A program made the translations under genes and the position numbers. DNA of 64,000 bases from Kribbella voronezhensis (lineage in GTDB: Bacteria > Actinomycetota > Actinomycetes > Propionibacteriales > Kribbellaceae): positions 979,154 through 1,043,153 of the forward strand of contig NZ_SOCE01000001.1 of the NCBI RefSeq assembly GCF_004365175.1, written 5' to 3'. Positions 8,618 to 16,327 of the stretch are shown piece by piece. Below the pieces are notes generated by a model that worked only from the letters and a program-made list of their open reading frames with translations, searched no databases and had not been told where the DNA came from. Position 1 is the first letter of the stretch; each line of letters begins with the position of its first letter.

Positions 8618-9892
8618 TCATCCGACGGCAGCCACTTGCCATCGTTGTGCTCCGTTCACGGCGACCGTGCGCCGCAGCGTGAGCGTGTAGGTCTGGTCGA
8701 GGGTGGTGTCCCCAGTACCGTCCCAGGTGACGGCGGCGGTGGCTTTTCGCTCGTCGTCGTTTCCGGTGTAGACCTGCCAGTCCTTCAACTGGTCCAGCTT
8801 GACCGTTCCGCCGAGGCTGCGAATGGTCACGCCCGGCGCGGTCACCGCGGCCACCTTGGTGTCCGATTCGGCGTACGCGCTGAAGAACGCCTCGGCGTCC
8901 TTCAGGGTTGCCGCGGTCAGGTCGTCGTCCGGCGCGGCCGCCTCGGGCATGTTGTCCGGCAGTGCGGCGCGGTCGTCCGGCATGAAGGTCGGGGCTCCGC
9001 TGACGACGACGCGCGACGCCGTACGGGCCACTGGCACCGAGACGCGGCGCCAGCTGTACTGACCGCCGACCCAGTTGCGGCCGCTGCGGGTGAACGGGCG
9101 CACCTGCACGCGGACGTCCACAACTGCCGCGACTCCGCCTGGATCGACCGTGACCTCCCCCGCGTACGCCGCGTTGGCGGTCTGCTTGCCGCGGCCGTTC
9201 CAGCCGCCGCGGGCGTCGAGGCCGGCCGCGAGGTCCACGCTGAGCTGCTGCGGCCGGGCGTCCGGGTTGTCCTCGTCCCAGTTCAGGTAGGAGACGGCGA
9301 AGCGGGTCGCGATCGCGCGGGCTTCGTTGGCGGGATAGCCGGATTGGCCAGTGACCACGGTCGAAGGGGTGTTGTCGGGCCGGATCCACGACCGCACGCC
9401 CGAGATCGCGGCGAGCAACAGAACCGCGACCACCAAGCCGCGGAAGAAGCGTCGTGCCCAGGTCGAGAACGAGGATTCCGGCTCGGTCGACCAAGGCGTC
9501 TGATTCGGCTCGAGGGGTGCCTGCAGCGGCATCGGGGCGGCGTGCGCACCGTGCGGCGATCTCTGCCGAAGCCGCTCGGGCGGGCGCGGCCCTTGCTGAG
9601 CCGGCTGGCCGGGCGCCGTCGTACTGCGGTGGGCCGGCGGCTGCTGGGGTCGCCGAGGAGGCGCCATCACTCCGCCCGCATCGGGCGGGGGCGCGCTGTA
9701 CTGCGCCGCTACGCCCTGTGCCTGGCGAGGCGTGGGCGACACCGGTCCATCGGGGTGGGCCCACCACTCCGGTGCGGTGTTCTGCGGGCGTCCTTTGCCC
9801 GCCTTCTTCGGACGGCTCTGCTTCGTGCGCCGCTGGTCCGCCCAGTGCTCACCTTTTGGCGGCAGATTCAGCAACGTTCGCCACCAACTCAT
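8618..9892 (-). CDS. TcpC/VirB8-like conjugation protein
   Basis: This 424-residue protein has a Pro/Arg/Gln-rich cytoplasmic head (residues 1-145), one transmembrane helix (about 150-168) and a 250-residue exported part. The exported part holds two related domains, one beginning EARAIATRFAVSYLNWDE and the second near LKDAEAFFSAYAESD. Paired NTF2-like domains after one membrane helix are the hallmark of TcpC, the VirB8 homologue of Gram-positive conjugation systems. It is the first gene of the operon; 410 bases upstream separate it from a divergent housekeeping gene, so the operon promoter must lie there. Twenty-five bases separate it from the VirB2-like gene. Confidence 0.75.
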   Translation of the reverse strand: MSWWRTLLNLPPKGEHWADQRRTKQSRPKKAGKGRPQNTAPEWWAHPDGPVSPTPRQAQGVAAQYSAPPPDAGGVMAPPRRPQQPPAHRSTTAPGQPAQQGPRPPERLRQRSPHGAHAAPMPLQAPLEPNQTPWSTEPESSFSTWARRFFRGLVVAVLLLAAISGVRSWIRPDNTPSTVVTGQSGYPANEARAIATRFAVSYLNWDEDNPDARPQQLSVDLAAGLDARGGWNGRGKQTANAAYAGEVTVDPGGVAAVVDVRVQVRPFTRSGRNWVGGQYSWRRVSVPVARTASRVVVSGAPTFMPDDRAALPDNMPEAAAPDDDLTAATLKDAEAFFSAYAESDTKVAAVTAPGVTIRSLGGTVKLDQLKDWQVYTGNDDERKATAAVTWDGTGDTTLDQTYTLTLRRTVAVNGAQRWQVAAVG

Positions 9893-10303
9893 CGCTACCC
9901 GCCCCTCAGACAGCAGTTACGCGGACAGTAGCCGGGAGAATACGGCAAGCAACTGTCCTCCGGGAGTCCTGAGGCCAGGATCCGGATGCTAGATCGCTCC
10001 CCGCAGCCATACTGTTACCCCACTCGCGCACAGATGCACACCTCGGTTCGAAGCGTGACACCTTCGGTACCGTCGCCATAGCTCCTCTCTCATGCCCGAC
10101 CCGCTTCGATCAGGCTGCGCACACCCTGCCATACGGACCCGACAGCTTCGAAAATCCGTGCGAACAACATGGTAAGCGGACCGCACCAACTGATCACGCA
10201 TAGTAACCGATTTTCCCTGCCCGCCCTGTGGAAAAGCCGCTCGTGGCGGGGGCCGGAAGTACTAGGCTTTTGAACGATCACAGCTCCCCTCGGAAGGACT
10301 GGC
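9893..10303. other. Intergenic region between secretion operon and aldo/keto reductase
   Basis: About 410 bases separate two divergent start codons. Promoters for both directions must lie here. Short open frames inside it have no ribosome sites or recognisable products. I looked for a riboswitch or operator palindrome and did not find a convincing one. Confidence 0.5.
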
Positions 10304-11179
10304 ATGGAGACTCGGCGGCTCGGGCGGCTGGAACATCGCAGCTCGGTACTGATTTATGGCGCGGCGGCGCTCGGCGGGGTCGACCAGGACGTGGCGGACG
10401 CCTCGATCCAGTTGGCGCTCGATGCCGGCATCAACCACTTCGACGTGGCCGCCGACTACGGCGACGCGGAACTGCGGCTCGGGCCGCGGATGGCGGAGAT
10501 GCGGGACCGGATCTTCCTGGCCACAAAGACCGGTCGGCGCACGTACGACGAGGCGTGGGCCGAGATCAACCGGTCGCTGGAGCGGCTGCAGACCGACCAC
10601 GTCGACCTGATCCAGATGCACGCGGTCTGCGATCTGGAGAACCTCGACCTCGTCACCGGCAAGGGTGGCTCGCTGGAGGCGGCGGTCCGGGCCAAGGAGG
10701 AAGGCCTGGTGCGCGCGATCGGGATCACCGGGCACACCGCGGCGGCGCCGTCGGTGCATCGCGAGGGCCTTCGCCGGTTCGATTTCGACAGCGTGCTGAC
10801 CCCGCTGAACTACCGGTTGTCGACCGATCCGCAGTACGCCGACGACTACGCGGCGTTGGTGGAGGCCGTCCGGGCATCGGACGCCGCCCTGATGACGATC
10901 AAGATGATCGCCCGGCGGAACTGGCAGGACGGCGAGGAGAAGACCTACGACACCTGGTACCGGCCGTTCGACGAACAGCGCTACATCTCGGCCGCCACGG
11001 CCTGGCTGCTGAACGGGCACCCGGAGATCACCGGCCTGGCAACCGCCGGCGAGACCCGGCTGCTCCAGCAGATGATCACCGCCGAGAAGGAGCGCGCCGA
11101 CCTCACCCCGGAAGCAGCAGCCGCGATCCTGGAAGAAGTCCAGGACTACAGCTCCCCCTTCATCTCGATGCCCTGGTAG
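10304..11179 (+). CDS. Aldo/keto reductase
   Basis: This 291-residue TIM-barrel oxidoreductase should reduce carbonyls with NADPH in the cytoplasm; the substrate is unknown. The catalytic tetrad is readable: Asp47 and Tyr52 in FDVAADYGDAE, Lys75 in LATKTG, and His106 in DLIQMHA. The C-terminal third (IARRNWQDGEE onward) is longer and less standard than in classical members, matching the group that includes YccK-like and sugar-related reductases. A GGAAGGAC ribosome site precedes the ATG. It is transcribed away from the secretion operon and is followed by thioredoxin 163 bases later. Confidence 0.85.
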   Translation: METRRLGRLEHRSSVLIYGAAALGGVDQDVADASIQLALDAGINHFDVAADYGDAELRLGPRMAEMRDRIFLATKTGRRTYDEAWAEINRSLERLQTDHVDLIQMHAVCDLENLDLVTGKGGSLEAAVRAKEEGLVRAIGITGHTAAAPSVHREGLRRFDFDSVLTPLNYRLSTDPQYADDYAALVEAVRASDAALMTIKMIARRNWQDGEEKTYDTWYRPFDEQRYISAATAWLLNGHPEITGLATAGETRLLQQMITAEKERADLTPEAAAAILEEVQDYSSPFISMPW

Positions 11180-11342
11180 TTCATCCGCTTCAAACACCTC
11201 TTGTACTACGCACGCCCGGTCGCCGACGGCGGAGGTCGCTTCGCGCCGACGGCCTTTCGCGCCCAGCTGGGGGCGGGGTGGGAACAGTGGGCGGGGTTGT
11301 GCTGTTGTGATGGAGGTAGTCGTCTAACTTCCGGAGGTTGTA

Positions 11343-11732
11343 GTGGCAACGGTCGAGCTGTCCCAGCAGAACTTCGACGAGGTCGTCGGTTCCGACGGGC
11401 TCGTCCTGGTGGATTTCTGGGCGGAGTGGTGTGGTCCGTGCAAGATGTTCGGACCGGTTTTCGAGAAGTCGTCCGAGAAGCACGAAGACATCACCTTCGG
11501 CAAGGTGGACACCGAGGCGCAGGTCGAGCTGGCCCAGGCGTTCCAGATCAGTTCCATCCCGACGTTGATGGCCGTGCGTGACGGCGTCGTGCTGTACTCC
11601 CAGCCGGGCGCGCTGCCGGCTGCCGCGCTGGAGGACCTGATCGGCCAGCTCCGCGCGGTCGACATGGACGAGGTCCGTGCCCAGATCGCGGCCCACGAGG
11701 CCGAGCACGGCACCGAGCCGCACACGCACTAA
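11343..11732 (+). CDS. trxA: Thioredoxin
   Basis: This 129-residue cytoplasmic redox protein has the WCGPC active site at residues 29-33 (VDFWAEWCGPCKM) and the cis-proline loop SIPTL near residue 73. It would reduce disulfides in target proteins using electrons from thioredoxin reductase. It carries about 20 extra C-terminal residues beyond the standard 105-110, ending in acidic and His-rich EAEHGTEPHTH. The start is GTG, chosen because GGAGG lies 5 bases upstream. A strong hairpin follows the stop. Confidence 0.95.
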   Translation: MATVELSQQNFDEVVGSDGLVLVDFWAEWCGPCKMFGPVFEKSSEKHEDITFGKVDTEAQVELAQAFQISSIPTLMAVRDGVVLYSQPGALPAAALEDLIGQLRAVDMDEVRAQIAAHEAEHGTEPHTH

Positions 11733-11760
11733 CTGCATCGATACAAACAAACAGATCAAA

Positions 11761-11806
11761 CAGCAGGGCAGTCGCACATGGCGCATCGTGTGCAACTGCC
11801 CTGCTG
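11761..11806 (+). terminator. Long hairpin terminator after trxA
   Basis: A 12-bp perfect arm (11761-11772 with 11795-11806) continues after one mismatch into a further 5 bp (11774-11778 with 11789-11793), with a 10-base loop. There is no T-tract, as is common in GC-rich actinobacteria. It starts 28 bases after the trxA stop. Confidence 0.75.
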
Positions 11807-11832
11807 GTCTGTGGGTCCGGGGGGTGATTGCT

Positions 11833-11899
11833 CGAGAGCGTGACTCCCGGAATCTTCGCGCCGCGCAGGGACGGGCAGATTCGGGGAGCCACGCTCTCG
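11833..11899. repeat. Second large inverted repeat in the trxA downstream gap
   Basis: Arms 11833-11855 and 11877-11899 pair over about 23 positions with two mismatches, around a 21-base loop. It lies 26 bases beyond the trxA terminator, between two convergent genes (trxA and the flavoprotein gene), and could be the terminator for the opposite strand or a mobile hairpin element. Confidence 0.7.
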
Positions 11900-12001
11900 C
11901 CGCATCAGGCCCCCGCGGCCCGGTGCGGCTACCCCGCCGATCAGGGCGGGTCGTTCGGTCCCGGCCGGCTGGGACAGGGGGTTGTCAGCAACCAGCCGAC
12001 C

Positions 12002-12072
12002 GGGGGGATCGTGGTGAGGCGGTCGAGGGCGCGAGCCCGGGCCGCCCTGGGGGGATCGTGGTGAAGCGGTCG
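12002..12072. repeat. 24-bp direct repeat pair
   Basis: Copies at 12002-12025 and 12049-12072 differ at one base and are spaced 47 bases start to start. They lie just beyond the stop of the minus-strand flavoprotein gene. No coding role is visible. Together with the two hairpins they fill the 364-base gap between genes. Confidence 0.7.
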
Positions 12073-12096
12073 TACGCGAGGGGTCTGGCCTGGTGG

Positions 12097-13365
12097 TCAG
12101 CGCAGGGGGTTGAAGGGGGCCAGTTCGGTCGGCGTGGTGCCGGTGGTGATGGTTTCGGCCAGGAGTTGGCCGGTGATCGGGCCGAGGGTGATACCCCACA
12201 TGCCGTGACCGCCGGCCGCGAAGACGCGGGGCGAGGCAGTGGCGCCGATCAGGGGCAGGCCGTCCGGAGTACAGGGGCGCGGACCGACCCACTCGTCCGT
12301 GCGGGCGTCCAGGTCGGCGTCGCGGAGTAGCGGGCGGGCGGCCTCGACGATCGCGTCGATCCGGCGCGGGTCGAGCGCCGCGTCGGCCTTGCGGAACTCC
12401 ATCATCCCGGCGACGCGGAGTCGGTCGCCGAGCGGCGTACAGGCGATCCGCTGCGCCGGGAAGTACACCGGGCCGGCCGGCACGTGCGCCATCGGGACGC
12501 TGAAACTGTACCCGCGTCCCGCCTGGACGACGGTCCGTACGCCGAAGCGGCGGGCCAGGTCGCCGAGCCAAGCGCCGGTCGCCATCACGACGGCGTCGTA
12601 CGCCTCGCTCTCGCCGTCGGCGGTGACGATGCGGACGCCGCGGATCTCGTCGACGATGTCCGAGACGTTCGCGTCGGTGACGATCCGGCCGCCCCGGGCG
12701 ACGACCGAGTCGGCCAGCATCTGGACGTACTCGCCGGGGTTGATGAAGCGCTGGCCGTGCAGCCGGATGGCCGCGCCGATCTCGTCGGACAGCGACGGCT
12801 CGATCTCCCGGGCGTCGTCGCCGGTGATCGCCTCGAACTCGATGCCCTGGCCGGCCGCGTGGATGTGCTCGATCTCGTCCAGCAGCACGGTCCGCTCGGC
12901 CTCGGTGCGATACGCGGCGAGGAAGGACTTCGCCTCGTAGGTCTCGGCCTCCACGCCGGCCTTGGCGAGCAGGTCGAAGGCGCCGAGCGCCTGGCGGTTG
13001 ATCGGGACCAGCGACTCCATCGCGGTCTTCCAGCGTCCGGCGGTGCTGTTGCGAGCGAACCGCGTCAGGAACGACAGCAGTCGGGGGCTCGCAGTCGGCG
13101 GTACGTAGACCGGCGAGGAGGGGCTCAGCACCGCACGGACGCCGTACTTGAGGACGGCCGGTTCCGGCAGCGGGGTGGCGAGGCCGGGAGTGAGCCAGCC
13201 GGCATTGCCCCAGGAGGCCCCGGCGGCGACGCCCTGGCGGTCGAGCACGGTGACCTCGATGCCACGCTCCTGCAGGAACCAGGCGGTGGCGAGGCCGACC
13301 ATGCCGGCGCCGACGATGGCGACCCGGTCGGGGACGATGTGTGTGGATGAACCAGCAGCGACCAT
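12097..13365 (-). CDS. FAD-dependent D-amino-acid dehydrogenase-like oxidase (DAO family)
   Basis: This 422-residue flavoprotein has an N-terminal Rossmann motif VAIVGAGMVGLATAW (about residues 13-27) and the ASWGNAGWLTPGLA segment typical of DadA-like proteins. The C-terminal FAD-binding motif is GPRPCTPDGLPLIG, then GHGMWGITLGP. DadA-like enzymes oxidatively deaminate D-amino acids or related amines and pass electrons to the respiratory chain or oxygen; the exact substrate is not readable. I chose ATG 13365 because the longer frame would start at 13416, inside a perfect 18-bp palindrome that looks like an operator. It is divergent from a PucR-type regulator, its likely controller, suggesting an amino acid, imino acid or purine-related catabolic step. 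Confidence 0.8.
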   Translation of the reverse strand: MVAAGSSTHIVPDRVAIVGAGMVGLATAWFLQERGIEVTVLDRQGVAAGASWGNAGWLTPGLATPLPEPAVLKYGVRAVLSPSSPVYVPPTASPRLLSFLTRFARNSTAGRWKTAMESLVPINRQALGAFDLLAKAGVEAETYEAKSFLAAYRTEAERTVLLDEIEHIHAAGQGIEFEAITGDDAREIEPSLSDEIGAAIRLHGQRFINPGEYVQMLADSVVARGGRIVTDANVSDIVDEIRGVRIVTADGESEAYDAVVMATGAWLGDLARRFGVRTVVQAGRGYSFSVPMAHVPAGPVYFPAQRIACTPLGDRLRVAGMMEFRKADAALDPRRIDAIVEAARPLLRDADLDARTDEWVGPRPCTPDGLPLIGATASPRVFAAGGHGMWGITLGPITGQLLAETITTGTTPTELAPFNPLR

Positions 13366-13393
13366 GTATCGATGGTGCGGCCGCGCCGAGGCG

Positions 13394-13434
13394 CTGTCAT
13401 GGTGCGATCGCACCATTGATGCGTGAAATGACAG
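13394..13434. promoter_or_regulatory. Operator-like palindromes between flavoprotein and PucR genes
   Basis: The 18 bases at 13399-13416 form a perfect palindrome (ATGGTGCG and its complement). It is nested in a second inverted repeat, CTGTCAT at 13394-13400 with ATGACAG at 13428-13434. It lies in the 90-base gap between divergent start codons, where the PucR protein would be expected to bind. Confidence 0.65.
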
Positions 13435-13455
13435 TGCTCAGCGCACAATAACTTC

Positions 13456-15003
13456 ATGATCACTGCGCCTGACCTAGTCGTCGCCGTCGGTCCAGCCCTG
13501 TTCGAAGTCGTCGTCCGAGGGCGGGGGGACGACGAGGTTCGTGATGTGTTCCTCGCCGACCCGCAGGAGGCGGCGACCGGTCAGCCCGGCGACCTGGTGC
13601 TCGGCCTCGGCCTGCGGGATTCGGAGGAGGCTGTCGAGCTCCTGGAGCGCTGTGCCGCCGGCAACGCGTCAGGAGTCGTACTACGGGTTGCCCTCGCCAG
13701 GGATCCCCTCGTAGTCGCGACTGCCGAGCGGTGGCTCATCACGCTCATCGCACTCCAGCCGAGCGTCACCTGGGCCCACGTGGTCTGGCTGCTCCGCGGC
13801 GTCATCGACCGAGCGGCAGCGCCCGACTCCCCCGTCGCCGGAGACGCCGGAGTACACCAGGAGCTCTTCGCTCTCGCAGACGCCGCCGCGGCGATCGTGG
13901 ACGCCCCGGTGACCATCGAGGACAACCAGAGCCGCGTACTGGCGTACTCCTCCGGCCAGGACCTCACCGACCCGACCCGCGTCTCCACCATCGTCGGCCG
14001 CCGGGTCCCCGCGGAGGTTATCGCGCACTTCCGGGCCCGCGGGATCTTCCGCCGCCTGGCGAGGTCGAGCGAGCCGTTCCTGGTCCCGAACGGGCCCAAC
14101 GGCATCCGCCCGCGCCTTGTCGTACCGGTCCGCGCCGGGGGCGAGTGGCTCGGGTCCATCTGGGCTGTGGTCGACGGGCCGGTCAGCGACGAGGTGACCG
14201 CCGAACTGAGCAACGCGGCGTCTGTCCTCGCCTTGCATCTCCTGCGGCTCCGGGCTCAGGCAGACGTCGCCAGACGCAGCGCGATCGACCGTCTGCGCAC
14301 GGTCCTCAGACAGTTCTCACCGGACACCACTGTCGACGTGCGTCTCCCACCGCCACCATGGCGGGTCGTAGCACTCGGCTCCCCCAGCGGATACGACGTA
14401 CCGCAGCAGCTGGACCTCTGGGAGTCGACGGGACGCCGTCATGGGTGGAGTGAGCCACAGCTGGCCGACCTCGACGGCACGGTCCTGGCGGTCGTCACAG
14501 ACGCGGACGGCCCCGGCTCGTGGCGCTGGTTGCGCCGACTCACGGTCGACCTGGCCAAGGACGCCCCTGGTACTACGGCGGCCGCAGGCGGCCGCGCACG
14601 TGGGCCTGCAGACCTCCCGAGCTCCAGGGCGGAGGCAATCGAGCTACTGGGCCTCGTACGCCGGGGAACCGCGCCAGGCCCGGCCCTCCGTGTCGAGCAG
14701 GCCTGGCACCTACTGACGGTGCACCGGGCCGTCACCTCGCTGGACACCACCAAGCTGGACGGCCCGCTGGCGACCCTCCTGAGGCACGACATCGAGCACG
14801 ACACCGACTTCGTCGACACGTTGCAGGCGTGGCTGAACTACCCCGGTCAACCGCAGCAAGCCGCCAAGCAGCTCCATCTGCACCCGAACACCTTGCGGCA
14901 CCGGATGAAACGGATCGGCGAGATCGCCACGCTCGATCTGTCCGATCCGCGCGAACGGCTCGCCCTCCAGCTCCAGATCGCCGCCGTCCGGACCGAGCAC
15001 TGA
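13456..15003 (+). CDS. PucR-family transcriptional regulator
   Basis: This 515-residue protein has a PucR-like N-terminal domain beginning MITAPDLVVAVGPALFEVV, a GAF-like middle region (about residues 140-280, including a RARGIFRRLARSSEPF stretch), and a C-terminal helix-turn-helix (about 455-510, HLHPNTLRHRMKRIGEI) of the PucR C-terminal type. PucR-like proteins act as ligand-responsive activators of purine, amino acid or amine catabolism. The gene is divergent from the DadA-like oxidase across the palindromic site, so it very likely controls that gene and itself. No strong ribosome site precedes the ATG. The stop is followed by an array of hairpins and a strong terminator-like stem. Confidence 0.85.
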   Translation: MITAPDLVVAVGPALFEVVVRGRGDDEVRDVFLADPQEAATGQPGDLVLGLGLRDSEEAVELLERCAAGNASGVVLRVALARDPLVVATAERWLITLIALQPSVTWAHVVWLLRGVIDRAAAPDSPVAGDAGVHQELFALADAAAAIVDAPVTIEDNQSRVLAYSSGQDLTDPTRVSTIVGRRVPAEVIAHFRARGIFRRLARSSEPFLVPNGPNGIRPRLVVPVRAGGEWLGSIWAVVDGPVSDEVTAELSNAASVLALHLLRLRAQADVARRSAIDRLRTVLRQFSPDTTVDVRLPPPPWRVVALGSPSGYDVPQQLDLWESTGRRHGWSEPQLADLDGTVLAVVTDADGPGSWRWLRRLTVDLAKDAPGTTAAAGGRARGPADLPSSRAEAIELLGLVRRGTAPGPALRVEQAWHLLTVHRAVTSLDTTKLDGPLATLLRHDIEHDTDFVDTLQAWLNYPGQPQQAAKQLHLHPNTLRHRMKRIGEIATLDLSDPRERLALQLQIAAVRTEH

Positions 15004-15134
15004 GACCTACGCCACAGGCCCGAGTAACAAGGCTTCATATTCCGGCAATCGTTGAGCAACATCCGGATGGAATTGTTGAGGTCACAAGGGAGGCCGGGTC
15101 GCTCGCACAGCTGACTCGATCACCTGACGGACTT

Positions 15135-15230
15135 GTCTCAGCTTTTCACCAGGATGCTGAGGCAAACCGTCCCAGCTTTTCACCAGGATGCTGGGAAGGT
15201 GAGTCTGAGCTTTTCACCAGGATGCTCAGA
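15135..15230 (+). repeat. Three 34-nt-spaced hairpins with an identical 13-nt loop and covarying stems
   Basis: Hairpins lie at 15135-15163, 15166-15200 and 15204-15230. The loop TTTTCACCAGGAT is identical in all three, starting at 15143, 15177 and 15211, exactly 34 bases apart. The stems differ but still pair: CTCAGC/GCTGAG, TCCCAGC/GCTGGGA and TCTGAGC/GCTCAGA. Compensating changes with a fixed loop indicate selection on RNA or cruciform structure. It sits 131 bases after the PucR stop. I do not recognise the family. Confidence 0.85.
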
Positions 15231-15231
15231 T

Positions 15232-15280
15232 CGCTGTGTGACCTGGCGATTGTCTGAGCGATCGCCAGGTCCACGCAGCG
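15232..15280 (+). terminator. Strong hairpin after the 34-nt array
   Basis: Arms 15232-15250 and 15261-15280 pair along about 19 bp with one bulge and one G-T pair, closing an 10-base loop; the inner 11 bp are perfect. It probably ends the PucR transcript after the three-hairpin array. Confidence 0.7.
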
Positions 15281-15336
15281 CTCACACCGGCGAGTTAAGC
15301 GGTGCAGAACGACGCCCGCCGCGCACGGAACGACAC

Positions 15337-15365
15337 AAGCCCCCGAGCACGACGCTCGAGGGCTT
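15337..15365 (-). terminator. Terminator of the secreted-protein gene
   Basis: Arms 15337-15348 and 15354-15365 form a 12-bp stem with one mismatch and a 5-base loop. It lies 17 bases beyond the stop of the minus-strand gene and also faces the end of the PucR transcript, so it may act both ways. Confidence 0.75.
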
Positions 15366-15381
15366 CCGCTGTCCTGGTGGA

Positions 15382-16065
15382 TCAGCCGATGTTCGCGCAG
15401 ACCACAGACGGCCGGACGATCAGGTCCGTAGTGCCGTTGTTGAAGCCCTCGACCAGCCATGCGTTCGGCTTGAGCGAGCCGGCCTTGTCACCGGCGATGG
15501 GCTCGTAGACCTCCTTGCCGTCCTTGACCTGGGTCGGCGACGAGCTGACGATCTGAAGGTTCTTGATCGCCGCGACGGCTTCGTCAGCGCGCTGGTAGCC
15601 GCCACCGATCGCGGTCTTGCCGTCGGCGCACTGGACCCACGCGCGCTGAAGCGTGGCGCCGCTGTCGCCCACGAACTTGACCGTGGAGTTGGCGCCCTGG
15701 CCGGGGTTGTCGCTGAGCTGAGTCGCGCTCGGGTACGGGCTGTCCGACTCCAGGCCGGTGATGCCCGGCTTGTTGATCTTCGCCTTGAGGTTGGCGTCGA
15801 GGCCGATCTCGTGGACGCTGCCGTTGTAGACGGTGGTGAACCACTGCACCATGCCGGGGCCGAGATTGTCGCCGTAGATGCTGGCCTTGGCCATGTTCCA
15901 GTTGGTGACTGCGCCCTTGGTGTTCGGGATCGAACCTGCCGTCGAACTTGCGGTCATCGGTCCGACTTCGGCCGCGTCAGCCTGCGAGCTGACCAGCACG
16001 CCCCCGCCGATAGCGGCGAACGATGCTGCGGAAACGACGGCAACGAGCTTTTTGGTGATACGCAC
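15382..16065 (-). CDS. Secreted protein of unknown function
   Basis: This 227-residue protein has a clear signal peptide (basic start RITKK, hydrophobic core about residues 8-24, cleavage near ADAAE). The mature part has no family I recognise. It is polar, contains only two cysteines (in WVQCADG and VVCANIG near the C terminus) that may form a disulfide, and has a GGGYQRADEAVAA stretch. I chose GTG 16065 because GGGGAG lies 5 bases upstream and the signal peptide begins there; the longer frame to 16140 adds non-signal residues. It is monocistronic, with its own terminator. Confidence 0.8.
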   Translation of the reverse strand: MRITKKLVAVVSAASFAAIGGGVLVSSQADAAEVGPMTASSTAGSIPNTKGAVTNWNMAKASIYGDNLGPGMVQWFTTVYNGSVHEIGLDANLKAKINKPGITGLESDSPYPSATQLSDNPGQGANSTVKFVGDSGATLQRAWVQCADGKTAIGGGYQRADEAVAAIKNLQIVSSSPTQVKDGKEVYEPIAGDKAGSLKPNAWLVEGFNNGTTDLIVRPSVVCANIG

Positions 16066-16327
16066 AATAACTCCCCGTTTGAGCCCCCCGGACGTGACCG
16101 CCCGGGACGACTCAAGGAGTACAGCACACATTTCCGACAAACGGGAGATCGAATTCTTGCATCAACATGCAAAATACGCATAACCAGCATGATTGCCCTT
16201 TACCCTCGGCGGCGCTCCAGTTCCAAGGACGCCCAGGCAACCCTCGTCGACGCCGCGGAGCGTCCCACCTCGACACGGGTCCGCAGGGAAGTGCACCGCC
16301 TTCGGAAGGGAAGGGTCTCCCGACGAC

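Noticed and set aside
1..9892. Complete integrative conjugative element.
   Set aside because: No integrase, relaxase, tRNA target or flanking direct repeat is visible in the window, so only a secretion-like operon is claimed.
9989..10201. 70-codon frame upstream of the secretion operon.
   Set aside because: No ribosome site, atypical composition, and it occupies the divergent promoter region.
15135..15230. CRISPR array.
   Set aside because: Period is 34 bases and the non-repeated part is only about 15 bases, which is part of the stems and pairs with itself. There are no cas genes.
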